From Mastigamoeba balamuthi (taxonomy: Eukaryota; Evosea; Mastigamoebida; Mastigamoebidae): 64,000 nucleotides of DNA. The position numbers and the translations under genes were made by a program. Under the pieces are notes generated by a model that was given only the letters and a program-made list of their open reading frames with translations, searched no databases and was not told where the DNA came from. The stretch spans positions 1 through 64,000 of the forward strand of contig CACRSC010000150.1 in the NCBI GenBank assembly GCA_902651635.1, written 5' to 3'. Shown here piece after piece: positions 1-9,818 of the stretch (positions within the stretch are counted from its first letter, which is position 1; each line of letters starts with the position of its first letter).

Positions 1-125
1 CAGCGGTCGGTGCGGAGGAACTGAGCGCGGGTGCCGGGGCGCGACGACTCGAGCGCGCGCAGCGCGCGGGCGCACGGCGCCGCCGCGGAGCTGTCGCGAA
101 TCGACTGCGCGACTGGGGGAGCGGC
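1..125 (-). other. possible partial coding exon at window edge
   Basis: The first 125 bases are much richer in GC than the following 600 and, read on the minus strand, contain an open frame that follows a CCCCAG that could be a splice acceptor. This looks like the 5' part of a gene running out of the window. No family is recognised and it could be chance. Bases 126-726 hold nothing I can support as a gene. Confidence 0.2.
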
Positions 126-726
126 GTCAGTGCCACGGAGACGCGGCGGGGCGCACTTTCAGCGGCGCGTGTCATTCGGGGGGGGGCGCAAGTATCTGAT
201 CTTCCCCCTCCAGTTTTGAATCTTGCGGAATCACACACAGATTTCCGGTGTGTCTCTCACAGGACGACAATTTGACGTCAGCACTCGGCAGACGAGTCAG
301 TGGGACATTGGTCTTGGTATAGGCGATACCACCGAGGGACTACAGTCATACTATACTTGCATACCGGTCCGATACTGCCAGACCAGATCCCAGTGGACTC
401 CCACGGGCTCGGGCTGAGGGAGGAAGACTCCACCCTGGACGCCGAACTCAGGGTGGGTGGCAGCAATGGAAGGGAGCCCGCGGCCAGCCGGGGACAGTTC
501 GTGAGCACTCGGTTCAATCTGAACGGACATGATGAATGCAGCGAACGACACCCACCAACTGCTTGCACTACCTCCCCCCCAATCAGCACTGAAATGCAGA
601 TGGCAAGGTGTCCAAGTGCTGGCCAGGCTGCAGTGAAGCTGTCTTCTCTTGGCATATTTGGAATAGTGGTGGTAAGGTGCCACTGTCTGCCCCCAGGTGG
701 AATCAGATCAGCTGCTGCCCATCGCC

Positions 727-1010
727 TCAACGGAGGATGACCCACCATGCGTGGATGACCCCCACAGGTATGCCTGTCGGCATCAAAGATTGCGAGGGAA
801 ACCGACGCGAAAGCGGTGCGGGGTGAGGGCTCTGTGGGAAAATTGTGATTGGCAACAGCTCTGCGCACCAGGGAAGACTGAAGCCGGCAGGATCTGGTTG
901 ATGAAGATGTCAGAGTCCGCCAAGTACCCCTTGCGCAACAGCACCGCCACAGAGGGCTGGAAGATCGCGAAGATGCAGAGCAGGATGTCACTGAGCGTCA
1001 CGCCCATCAT
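727..1010 (-). CDS. Pmp3/UPF0057-type plasma membrane proteolipid, two exons
   Basis: Small hydrophobic protein of about 60 residues, modelled as 1010-869 joined to 773-727 (intron 868-774, donor GTGCGC, acceptor GACAG). Exon 1 reads LSDILLCIFAIFQPSVAVLL then GYLADSDIFINQIL; exon 2 reads GIPVGVIHAWWVIL and stops at once. This matches the Pmp3/stress-induced proteolipid pattern of one hydrophobic segment with a P-x-AV motif, then an I-N-x-x-L stretch and a G-x-I-H-A motif before a second segment. Known members are plasma-membrane proteins affecting membrane potential and cation tolerance. The start is a double ATG at 1010/1007; an upstream in-frame extension is possible but lacks family similarity. 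The splice junction adds three residues compared with the usual spacing, so the exact donor is less sure than the gene. Confidence 0.72.
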
Positions 1011-1412
1011 CTTCGCCCAAAACGCAGTTTCCGCAAGGACCCCCTCCTTATACTGTGAGTTAGGTTTGGCGACCGCCAATGTTAACCAAAAGAAATACCC
1101 TTAGCAAAAATCTGGAAAGTGCACTGTGATTCTTCTGTCTCCGTGTACAGGTGCATGCAGAGTTTGCGTGCTGGCAGTGTCTTGTCATGCGCAGCTGGCT
1201 TACCTTGCCCTACGTGCTTCCAATAGCACATGATGACCCTGCCTGGGACACATTAAGGGAAATTGTATCAGAGGCCGAGATGATTGAGCAGAGGTCAGCG
1301 ATAATAAGCTGTGCTTGGCAGTACCACAGTGTACAGGGGACTAGAAACCATATGGGAATGTAGTCATGCAGGTTTGCAAATGACGATGGTCCGTATTATG
1401 AACGCAGCTTAT
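1011..1412. other. spacer upstream of Pmp3-like gene and downstream of RTA1 copy 1
   Basis: About 400 bases between two minus-strand genes. Short open frames on both strands have no recognisable content. It should hold the Pmp3-like promoter and the 3' end of RTA1 copy 1. No clear GATATTT-type word is seen here. Confidence 0.5.
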
Positions 1413-2393
1413 TTACGACATTGAGACGCATTTCTCATCCGCAGGTGGGCACTTGAGGAGAGCGTAACCAGAGGCGAACATCTCGACATACTGCCACACC
1501 GTGTAGACCACGAACGCGATCCAGATCAGGATAGTGTCGAAGATGAAGAAGAAGGGCTCGTGGGAGGCCAGGTACCCGTCGAAGCCCTGCACGTACTCGA
1601 TGAACCTGTAGATGTTCCTGATGTACAGCAGCGCTATCGTCGCGAACAGGCACCCGAACGCGTTCCTCCGGCCGCGCGGCGTCATCCGCGGCCTGGGGTC
1701 CTCCTTGGGCGTCCACGACCCCTTGCAGCAGTCGTTGGAGCTGCGCTGGTACCGCGGGGACGTGCAGACGTAGATTCCGATGCGCGTGAAGAGGCCGAAG
1801 AAGACGAGCTGCGCCCCCAGGCCCGCGTCGACGATGTAGCCACCGTTGGTCATCCCGGCCTTCGAGCCGCTGGCCTGCAGGCCGCCGCCGCTCATCTGCA
1901 GGAAGAAGCAGACGACGTCGGAGATGAAGAAGACGACGGCCAGGCGGCCGCCCAGCACCCAGCCGTCCTTGTCCATCAGCAGCGGCAGCCGCACGCGGGG
2001 GGGACGCCGCTGCTCCTCAGGCACACTGTCGTCGCGCTCGAAGCGGACGATCTGGCCGAGGACCTTGTAGTTGACCAGCGCCAGGGCGTTGGGGGCCAGC
2101 AGGACCATGAGGGTGTAGCCGCAGTAGAGGCCCAGGCTGGCCTTGTGGGCCACCGCCAGCCGCATCACATACCCGATGCCCTCGGCGACGGCCGTCAGGG
2201 GAAGCACGTAGATGACCCAGTTGCGCGAGCGCACGGCGGCGAAGACCAGCGGCAGCGCGATGGCGAAGTAGCCCGCGAGGGCGATGATGCTGAGAGCGTC
2301 CGAGGGGTAGTAGTGGAAGACGCGCAGGTACCAGTCGAATGAGTTGCCGCCGGCGCCGTGCGCGCTAGAGAGTGCCGAGGAGTCGTCGCTCAT
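1413..2393 (-). CDS. RTA1-family 7-TM protein, copy 1
   Basis: Intronless, 326 residues. The start was chosen at 2393 because the product then begins MSDDSSALSSAHG and aligns with the two downstream paralogues; an in-frame ATG 87 bases further upstream has no paralogue support. Features of the RTA1/RTM1 (lipid-translocating exporter) family are plain: about seven hydrophobic segments, an E-x-x-GYVMRLA motif, LLAPNALALVNYKVLGQIVR, and ISDVVCFFLQMSGGGLQASG before the later segments. Family members are fungal multispanning membrane proteins linked to resistance to 7-aminocholesterol and related toxic lipids; transport itself is inferred. It is nearest to copy 2, sharing the tail CPPADEKCVSMS and the sequence just after the stop, so these two are the younger duplicates. 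Confidence 0.9.
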   Translation of the reverse strand: MSDDSSALSSAHGAGGNSFDWYLRVFHYYPSDALSIIALAGYFAIALPLVFAAVRSRNWVIYVLPLTAVAEGIGYVMRLAVAHKASLGLYCGYTLMVLLAPNALALVNYKVLGQIVRFERDDSVPEEQRRPPRVRLPLLMDKDGWVLGGRLAVVFFISDVVCFFLQMSGGGLQASGSKAGMTNGGYIVDAGLGAQLVFFGLFTRIGIYVCTSPRYQRSSNDCCKGSWTPKEDPRPRMTPRGRRNAFGCLFATIALLYIRNIYRFIEYVQGFDGYLASHEPFFFIFDTILIWIAFVVYTVWQYVEMFASGYALLKCPPADEKCVSMS

Positions 2394-3582
2394 CGCTGTA
2401 CTGGTGGGGGTCTGCGTTATGACGAGTTCTGATATAAAATGAAGTCTCCAGGGCGTGAAGTGAACCTCATAAGCGTGCAATTTCTGTGAGCGAACCCGAA
2501 AATAGGCCGTCTTTGTGGTAAGACGTCACGATCCATTAGCATGGACCACGGAAAAGTGGAGCATCCGCTCGCCTGCATCTCTCCTTTGTGAAGCGCAACC
2601 GCACACCCCCATACGTTGTACCATTTGGGGCACTGCGTGTCTGCGTGGTGGGATGTGCAGGCAAGGAGGTGGTCCACTGTTCAGCAGTCTGAGATGCACA
2701 AGAGGCGGTGAGGGCACAAGCCTCGGCAGCTCCCCCCAGCGCAACTTATGCTCCGTACCGAAACCTGCTGAATGCCCAGACGGGGACGTGCCTGCTCGTC
2801 GACGAGCAGAGGACTGACTTGCGCGGTGGACGAGCTCTGATGGGCCACGTACAACGGGGCCTCCATTGACGCCCTGGGGCCCCCTCACAGCATAAGCTCC
2901 CGGGCCCGACGCGCTGCTGGGGCCTTACCGCAACGAGGGCGGAGACGAGAGAACGAAGAAGAGGTGCCGAGGCTGCTCTGGTGGCTGCGTGGAATGTGGG
3001 GTGAGATGGGGTGATTGCCGGCAGCAGAAGAGCAGCACCTCAGGCTTCCCTTTGCGGATAGCCGAATTGTTCGGTTGGCCCTCTGTCGTTCATCGACGTC
3101 GATCCGCTGCGAGACCGCCTCGCCATGCCGCTGGATGCCGGTACGCGTATTTCGTCCATCGAGGTCGTGGAACTTGGGACTCGGAAGCGAGTCTGATGGA
3201 ATCATATTCGCGACAGAGCCAGCGAGTGTAAGCAATCGGGCTGATCGGACGCGCTGAATTATTCCTCGAGATAGTGTGTCGTCGCTCCTCTGTTCAGATG
3301 GACCTGCTTGACTCCCATGCGAATGCTGACCCAGCAGGACAGCGAGCTTCTTCTCAACCCCGAAGGTGCGACTTTTCCCAATATTTGCTGCACCTTGAAG
3401 GACAGATGTTGTCACATACGGGGAGTCTGGATACGGGACGGTACTTCCACATTGTGCCCAAATTGCTGTCGCCTATATTATTGGGTGAGAGCTGCGAACT
3501 AGAGTGGTGCTGTGCATCACAAGACTCAATTAATGGTCCACCAGAGTTCGCATGTGCGAAAAAGAAGGAACCACATCAATGA
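2394..3582. other. intergenic spacer between RTA1 copies 1 and 2
   Basis: Roughly 1.2 kb upstream of RTA1 copy 1. Several short open frames exist on both strands but none has family features, a good start context or consistent codon bias. It probably carries the copy 1 promoter. The foldback at 3583-3688 closes it. Confidence 0.5.
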
Positions 3583-3688
3583 CCCTAGGCCCAAATATCT
3601 ACTGCGCAACAGAGATTCGATTTTCGTGAATTAGGGTAAACTGGCCCTTCGCGAACTTCTGTTGCGCAGTAGATATTTGGGCCTAGGG
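3583..3688. repeat. foldback element with perfect 30-bp inverted arms
   Basis: The left arm 3583-3612 begins CCCTAGGCCCAAATATCTAC and is the exact reverse complement of the right arm 3659-3688, around a 46-base centre. Similarity continues imperfectly outside the arms (AATGA against TATCATT). The arms include AAATATCT, a word also seen near gene starts. It could be a small MITE-like insertion, a strong hairpin in the 3' region of RTA1 copy 2, or a transcription-end structure. Confidence 0.85.
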
Positions 3689-3810
3689 TATCATTGGCTC
3701 CCCTGTTTACATACTTCCACATCCACATGGGTATGATTGACGACACTAGATGAGGCGCGTGGGCGGGTGACGAGTCGCGGGGTTGTGTTTGTTATTCTAC
3801 CGCAGATTAT

Positions 3811-4804
3811 TTACGACATTGAGACGCAGTTCTCATCCGCAGGTGGGCACTTGAGGGGCGCGTATCCGGGGACGAACATGTCGACGTACTGCCACACCGT
3901 GTAGACCACGAACGCGATCCAGATCAGGACCGTGTCGAAGATGAAGAAGAAGGGCTCGTGGGAGGCCAGGTACCCGTCGAAGCCCTGGATGTACTCAACA
4001 AACCTGTAGATGTTCCTGATGTACAGCAGCGTGATAGTCACGAACAGGCACCCGAACACGTTGCTGCGCCCCCGCGGCGTCATCCGCGGCCTGGGGTCCT
4101 CCTTGGGCGTCCACGACCCCTTGCAGCAGTCGTTGGTGCTGCGGTGGTACCGCGGAGACGTGAAGACGTAGATGCCGATGCACGTGAAGAGGCCGAAGAA
4201 GACGAGCTGCGCCCCGAGGCCCACGTCGACGATGTATCCGCCGTTGGTCATCCCGGCCGGCGAGCCGCTGGCCTGCAGGCCACCGCCGCACGACTGCAGG
4301 AGGAAGCAGAAGATGTCCGAGATGAAGAAGACGACTGCAAGGCGGCCGCCCAGCACCCAGCCGTCCCTGTCCATCAGCAGCGGCACCCGCACGCGGGGGG
4401 GCGCCGCTGCTCCTCGGGCGCACGTCGTCGTCGCGCTCGAGGCGGACGATCTGGCCGAGGACCTTGTAGTTGACCAGCGCCAGGGCGTTGGGGGAGAGCA
4501 GGACGAGCAGGTCGTAGCCGATGTAGAGGCCGAGGCTGGCCTTGTGGCCCACCGCCAGCCGCAGGACGTAGCCGACGCCCTCGACGATGGCCGTCAGGGG
4601 CAGCACGTAGATGACCCAGTTGCGCGAGCGCACGGCAGCGACGAGCAGCGGGAGCGCGATGGCGAAGTACGCTGCGAGGGCCGCGATGCTGAGCGAGTCC
4701 GAGGGGTGGTAGTGGAAGATCTGCAGCCACCAGTCGAACGTCCAGCCCCCGGGCTCGATCTCGCCGCTCGAGGCTGACGCGGATAGCACGCCGTCGGAGC
4801 TCAT
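3811..4804 (-). CDS. RTA1-family 7-TM protein, copy 2, with an apparent frameshift
   Basis: Same family and layout as copy 1. The N-terminal half starts at 4804 (MSSDGVLSASASS) and runs in one frame through NYKVLGQIVRLERDDDV; the C-terminal half, from MRVPLLMDRDGW through ISDIFCFLLQSCGGG to the stop at 3811, is in another. The break falls in about 4390-4440, which contains a run of seven C on the coding strand; copy 1 and copy 3 are open across the same place. Every family motif on both sides is intact, so a homopolymer sequencing error is more likely than a dead gene, though recent pseudogenisation cannot be excluded. An intron is unlikely because no spacer separates the two halves. Confidence 0.82.
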
Positions 4805-5625
4805 CCTCTGCTGCTGCTGCTGCCGTCCACAGGTTTGCCTCGGTTTTAGAAAAGTGGGAAGAGTGGAGGAGCGGAGGAGCGGGTTTTGCTATCTGGGCTG
4901 CCTGCATGTTTCGCGAACCGCTCCTTAAATAGCTAAAAACGGGCTGCGACGTCACAATCCAAAACCTTGGACCGGAAAAGTGCACCACCTGGGCGGTGCA
5001 CCGCTGTCCCCGGGCCGCTCTGCCGCGCGTCCGCGGGAGGGCCGCCCTCTCGGTGCAAGTGTGCGCAGCTGGTACAAAACCGCCGAGACGGATCACGAGC
5101 CGCAAACCGGATTTTCCCGAAGCACCGCAACGTTGCCCCCAGCACCTGCACCTGCACCTGCACTTGCGCACAGGAGATCCGTGGAGAACGGCGCACCAGC
5201 AGCAGAGCGGCATCACGTTGCGAGGAGGCAGCGCAGCGGTTGGGGGGCCCCGACGAGCGCCGTGGCCTTGCAGGGGAGTCGACTGCCTTGAGAGGCCGAA
5301 ACCACAAGGGCCCACGTCCTCCGCGCCTGCTCGAGCGGTGGAAGAATGACGATTTCGTGACTGGGTCGGGGCGCCGATGCGCGTCTCTTCGCGACGAGAA
5401 GAGAGAGGGGACACCAGGCACGAGCGCACAACCTGTCAACGCGGTCAGGGTGGTGGAATGTGAGTGGGCTGGCCTTGGGGCAGCTTGTCCGTTCCTTCTG
5501 AGCTCTGTGTATGAAAGAGGGCGAATCGCGCAGCGGATCTCTCTCGCCCTCGGTGAGTCTCCGGATTGTCCCCCACGCGGTGTTTATTGGCGGCGAAATG
5601 GAACGTGTGAATTAGGCAAGTTTGT
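4805..5625. other. intergenic spacer upstream of RTA1 copy 2
   Basis: About 820 bases separate the start of copy 2 from the stop of copy 3. It contains a short tandem of ACCTGC units near 5144-5166 and overlapping open frames with no recognisable content. I see no gene. Confidence 0.5.
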
Positions 5626-6618
5626 CTACGAGGAGAGAGGCTGCATGATGTCCTGGGAGGGCACTTTGATGAGGTGGTGTCCGGGGATGAACATCTCGAC
5701 AAACTGCCACGCCGTGTACGAGACAAAGGCCAGGAAGATGACCACTGTGTCGAAGACGAAGATGTAGGGCTCGTGGGAGGCCAGGTACCCGTCGAAGCCC
5801 TGCACGTACTGCACGAACCGGTAGATGTTCCGCACGTACAGCAGCGCAATCGTCAGGAACAGGCAGACGAAGACGTTCCTGCGTCCCAGCGGCGTCATCC
5901 GCGGCCTGGGGCTCTCCGGGCACGAGGCCCACGTGTCCGGGCACTCGCTGCGCTTGTACCTCCGCGACCTGAACACGTAGATGCCCATGCACGTGAAGAG
6001 GCCGAAGAAGAGCAGCTGCGCCGCGAGGCCCACCTCGACGATGTAGCCGCCGTTGGTCATCCCGCTCTTGGACCCGCTGGCCTGCAGGCCGCCGCCGCTC
6101 ATCTGCAGGAAGAAGCAGAAGATGTCCGAGATGAAGAAGACGACGGCCAGGCGGCCGCCCAGCACCCAGCCGTCCCTGTCCATCAGCAGCGGCACCCGCA
6201 CGCGCGGCCGCTGGGTCGTCCGGCCCTTGTCGCCCGGGGTCTCGTCGACGCGCTCGAGGCGGACGATCTGACCGAGGACCTTGTAGTTGACCAGCGCCAG
6301 GGCGTTGGGGGCCAGCAGGACGAGCAGGTCGTAGCCGATGTAGAGCTTGAGGTCGGGCTTGTGGGCCACGGCCAGCCGGAAGACGAAGCCCACGGCCTCG
6401 GCGACGGCCGTCAGGGGCAGCACGTAGATGACCCAGTTGCGCGAGCGCACGGCAGCGACGAGCAGCGGCACCGCGATGGCGAAGTAGGCCGAGAACGCAA
6501 TGATGCTAAGCGTGTCGGACGGGTAGTAGTGGAAGACCTGCATGTACCAGTCGCGCACCACGGGGTCCGTGGCCCCGCTGGCCGCCGACGACGCGAGGTC
6601 CGAGCTGAGCGAGTCCAT
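5626..6618 (-). CDS. RTA1-family 7-TM protein, copy 3
   Basis: Intronless, 330 residues, complete. It starts MDSLSSDLASSAASG and carries the family motifs VFRLAVAHKPDLKLYIGYDL, LLAPNALALVNYKVLGQIVR and FFISDIFCFFLQMSGGGLQA, with about seven hydrophobic segments. It differs from copies 1 and 2 in its last loop (SECPDTWASCPESPRPRM) and in its tail (QDIMQPLSS), so it is the older member of the tandem trio. As for the others, lipid or drug translocation is a family-level inference from fungal RTA1/RTM1 proteins. The three genes share strand but have 0.8-1.4 kb between them, so they are probably separate transcription units. Confidence 0.92.
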   Translation of the reverse strand: MDSLSSDLASSAASGATDPVVRDWYMQVFHYYPSDTLSIIAFSAYFAIAVPLLVAAVRSRNWVIYVLPLTAVAEAVGFVFRLAVAHKPDLKLYIGYDLLVLLAPNALALVNYKVLGQIVRLERVDETPGDKGRTTQRPRVRVPLLMDRDGWVLGGRLAVVFFISDIFCFFLQMSGGGLQASGSKSGMTNGGYIVEVGLAAQLLFFGLFTCMGIYVFRSRRYKRSECPDTWASCPESPRPRMTPLGRRNVFVCLFLTIALLYVRNIYRFVQYVQGFDGYLASHEPYIFVFDTVVIFLAFVSYTAWQFVEMFIPGHHLIKVPSQDIMQPLSS

Positions 6619-7137
6619 GTTCGCTGCGGGCGAGTGGGTGGGGGGAGTGGCTACGGTTTCGGGTTGCGTTTCTGACTGTGTGTCTGTGCCAGTGTGCCCT
6701 CCCCTCGGTATTCCTCGGCCGCGAGACCCGCACGCCGTGCGTCACAATCCACCGGCCCGGACATGCATGGAAAACACTCCGCACGGCAGAGATAGCGACG
6801 GGGCAGCAAAGGCAGTCCCTCCCCCACCCCAGGAGGCCCGTGGGCCATTCTGTGAGGACTTGTGTGTGATTGGGGGGGTGGGGTCAGTTAGACGTGCACC
6901 TTGTGGTCCGCAGAGTTGCAGTACTCAGGGGTTTCGGGAAAGCAGTCAGCAGATTTCGACACCGAAAACCTATCGTGAACTGCGAAGTCTGGGGCGGGGG
7001 GGGGGAGAGAGAAGGGGGACAAGATACGGAACATCCACGGGCAACCGGCGCCTCTTCGCCTGTGTAGCGTTTGGGGTATCGGGGGAAATCGTTCCGTTCT
7101 GGGTCAGGACTCTTTTGTTGCCTGCTGTGCTGTGTCG
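6619..7137. other. divergent promoter region, RTA1 copy 3 / LamG gene
   Basis: About 520 bases between oppositely oriented starts. It must contain both promoters. A G-rich tract lies near 6993-7010. No AT-rich GATATTT-type word is obvious here, unlike at many other starts in the window. Confidence 0.5.
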
Positions 7138-9629
7138 ATGCTGGTCCGCCCTGTCGCGCCTCTGCTGCAGCTGTTGCTGCTCGCGTCGTTGCCGTTGTGC
7201 GCGTGGACCATGCCGGCCCGCTCGGGCAGATCGTGCGTGTTCGAGGGCCCCGGCAGCCTCGTCTCGAGCGCTCCGTACGCTCACCCGATCAGTGAGCTCA
7301 GCGCCGCCTGGTGGTTCCGCCCAGACGTCTCGTGGCGCGACGTCTTCCCCGCCCTCACGTACCGCAACGCCACCCACGAGTGCGCCCCTGCCCCCCGCCC
7401 GCTCCCCTCCATGAGCATCGCGGCGCCGTCCACGCTCTGAACGCTGGCGGTCGTGCGCAGCTTCCTGACGTTCGCGTCGGAGCACGTCGCGTGGGTCTAC
7501 CTGCTCAAGGAGGACGCGCGCACGCGCTACGGCACGCCCGAAGCGTTCGTGCCGTCGGCGGGCGTGTGGCGCCACGCGGCGTTCACGTGGGACTCGTCCG
7601 ACGGCTCGGTGGCCTTCTACGCAGACGGCGCCCCCGCGGGCCGCAACGCCACGAGCAGGGGCCTCGTGCTGCCCGCCGGCGGCCGCTTCGACTTCCCCGA
7701 CACCGTCTGGGGCCAGCGGCACTTCGGCCACGTCGACGAGGTCGCCGCCTGGAGCGTCGCGCTGACGCCCGGCGACGTCGCGCAGCTCGCGGCGGGCAGC
7801 ACGCGCGTGCGGCCGCAGGACCGCGTGCTGCACTGGTCCTGCGACGACGGCAGCGCCACCGAAGTCGCCGACGACGCGGCGGGGCAGCCCGCGAGGCCCT
7901 GGGCCTCGTTCGCGGGGTCCCTCAAGGCGCCGTCGACGTGCCCCCTCGTCGACGTCGGGCTGTCGGTCCTCCGCGTCCGCCGGCAGCCGCGCAGCAGAAC
8001 CGACCTCGGCCTCCCCGCTGGCACGCGCGTCCTCTCGCTGCCCTCGCTCGGCGCGCTCGAGACCTCCAGCGGGTCGGCCGTCGGCGCCGGGGACGCGCCG
8101 GAGTCGGTCGTCTACGTGGCGCCCGACGAGGGGCTCGTCCGCGAGACGGCGTTCAACACGAGCTACGCGGCCGTGGTGCTGGCGCCAAACCACGCGCCGC
8201 TGCCGCGCAGCCGCAACGCGACGGTGCACGACTACGGGCGGGCGGTGCTGCGGGCAGCCCTCTTCGACAAGGACGCGGGCCCCACGGCCACCGACCTCGT
8301 GCAGGAGGACGGCGACGGCGACGTGCTTGCCGTCTGGGTCACGCGGCTGCCGCAGGCCGGGTCGCTGCGCCAGTACCTCAACGAGACGCACCTCGGCGAG
8401 CCCATCGCCTCTGTCCCCGCGCTGCTGGCCGACCCGCTGATGCGCTACGTCTACGTGGCGGCGCCCGGGACCGCGGGCTCGGTCGTCTCGGTGGTGTTCG
8501 CGCTGGACGACGGCTTCGAGCGCGCAGAGGGCACTACCTGGATCGCAGTGCTGCCTCCTGCGCTGCCCCCGACCCCCGACCCCGGCAAACGTCTCCGCCG
8601 TCGTCGGGCCCTCGGGGACCGTGGCCATCGACCTGCCCGTCCTCTACGCCTACGGTGGCCAGGAGAGCCTCTTCGTGTCGGCCCCGGCCCGCGGTGCGCT
8701 GCTCGGCGGCGAGGGCGGCGGCGCCGAGCTGGTCGCCCGTACGCGCGCCGTCGACGTGCACCAGTTCGCCGCCGAGGTCGTCGACTTCAGCAGCGAGTGG
8801 GACAACATGTTCGCAGCGCGCGAGGTCCTCGGGGCGCCCAGCGTCTACCCGGCCTACGGCAACATCCCTGGCGCGTGGGCCTTCGGCGACACGTCCAACA
8901 GGACCGAGTGGGTCCACCTGCGCTTCGACCGCGCGGTCGTCGTCACGGGCCTGACGGTCTACGAGACCTACGACGGCCAGAGCGTCGTCGCTGTCCGCCA
9001 GCTCGCGGCCAACGGCAGGGACTGGGAGACACTGTTCTCCCGCGCGGGTCGCACGGGCCCAGCGCCCCGCGAGGCCGTCGCGTTCGCCCCGCCTATCGCC
9101 CAGGTCGCAGAGCCGCACGCTGTCCGCGACATCCGAGTCGAGTTCCGCTACGTGCTCGGCGAGTGGCCCGAGATCGACGCTGTGGCGCTGCGCGGGACCG
9201 CGCAGATGGCGCTGGCCGAGGTGCCGCGCTCGCGGAGGGTCGTATACAGGGCGCAGAGGCGGCCGGGCACCGGCGCCGACTCGTTCCGAGTGCTCTCCGC
9301 GGCCACGCCGGAGCTGCTCGACCGCCTCGCGTACAACTACTTCACACCCGCAGAGGCAACCGTCACCGTGTCGATACCCGACCTCCCCGACGACAGCTCG
9401 GCGACCGGTGCGTTGTCAGTGCACACGCGCCGTCTCACAGAATCGTTTGCCTATCGCAGCGGGGACGCGGGACTGCTCGCAGTGCCCGAGTGGGCGAGGG
9501 CACAGTTGCCACAGCGGAGCCTGCACGTGCTCGGACGGGTCGCCGTGCCTCCAGAGCGTCCAGAGCGGCGCCCGTACCCTCAGTATCCCTCTGGCCATGT
9601 GCGCCGCTGTGCTCGCGGCCGCCCACTAG
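7138..9629 (+). CDS. secreted surface protein: LamG-like, scarf-like and EGF-like regions, probable GPI tail
   Basis: Modelled as 7138-7379, 7461-9407 and 9460-9629; both introns have GTGCG donors. The start ATG 7138 gives a signal peptide (LLQLLLLASLPLCA). A LamG/concanavalin-like jelly-roll domain follows (AAWWFRPDVSWRDVFPAL; VWRHAAFTWDSSDGSVAFYA; FGHVDEVAAWSVALTPGD). Then comes a region ending in a cadherin-like strand (VVFALDDGFERAEGT). Next is a discoidin/scarf-like domain resembling that of pappalysin (VLGAPSVYPAYGNIPGAWAF; GLTVYETYDG). Exon 3 is short and Cys-rich (CSQCPSGRGHSC; GACTCSDGSPC) and ends in a hydrophobic stretch LAMCAAVLAAAH typical of a GPI-anchor signal. The reading frame shifts once at about 8560-8590 in a C-rich tract with no AG acceptor available, so a base-call error is likely. 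A role at the cell surface is inferred. Confidence 0.72.
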
Positions 9630-9818
9630 GGCCCCCGAGTCTCAGTACCCCACACTCGGCGCTGCTCTGCCGCTAAGTACAGCGAATGCTATCTATTCAT
9701 GAAACCCCCCTGAGTGTTACAACGGGGGGTCGCTGGGGCGGGACTGGCGTTGGGGAGTGTGGCGGGGCGTCAGTGGCGATGTGCGTGCAGGTGTGCGTTG
9801 CGACAATGCGAGTTTTCC

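Noticed and set aside
5672-6675. Long open frames opposite the RTA1 genes (several hundred codons)
   Set aside because: They are antisense shadows produced by GC-rich codon bias; they are rich in Arg/Gly/Gln/His/Val and share no family features.
8621-9676. Reading straight through 9408-9459 to a stop at 9676 in the LamG gene
   Set aside because: Splicing a 52-base intron with GTGCGT donor gives a Cys-rich knot and a hydrophobic GPI-type end, while read-through gives low-complexity Arg/Pro sequence.
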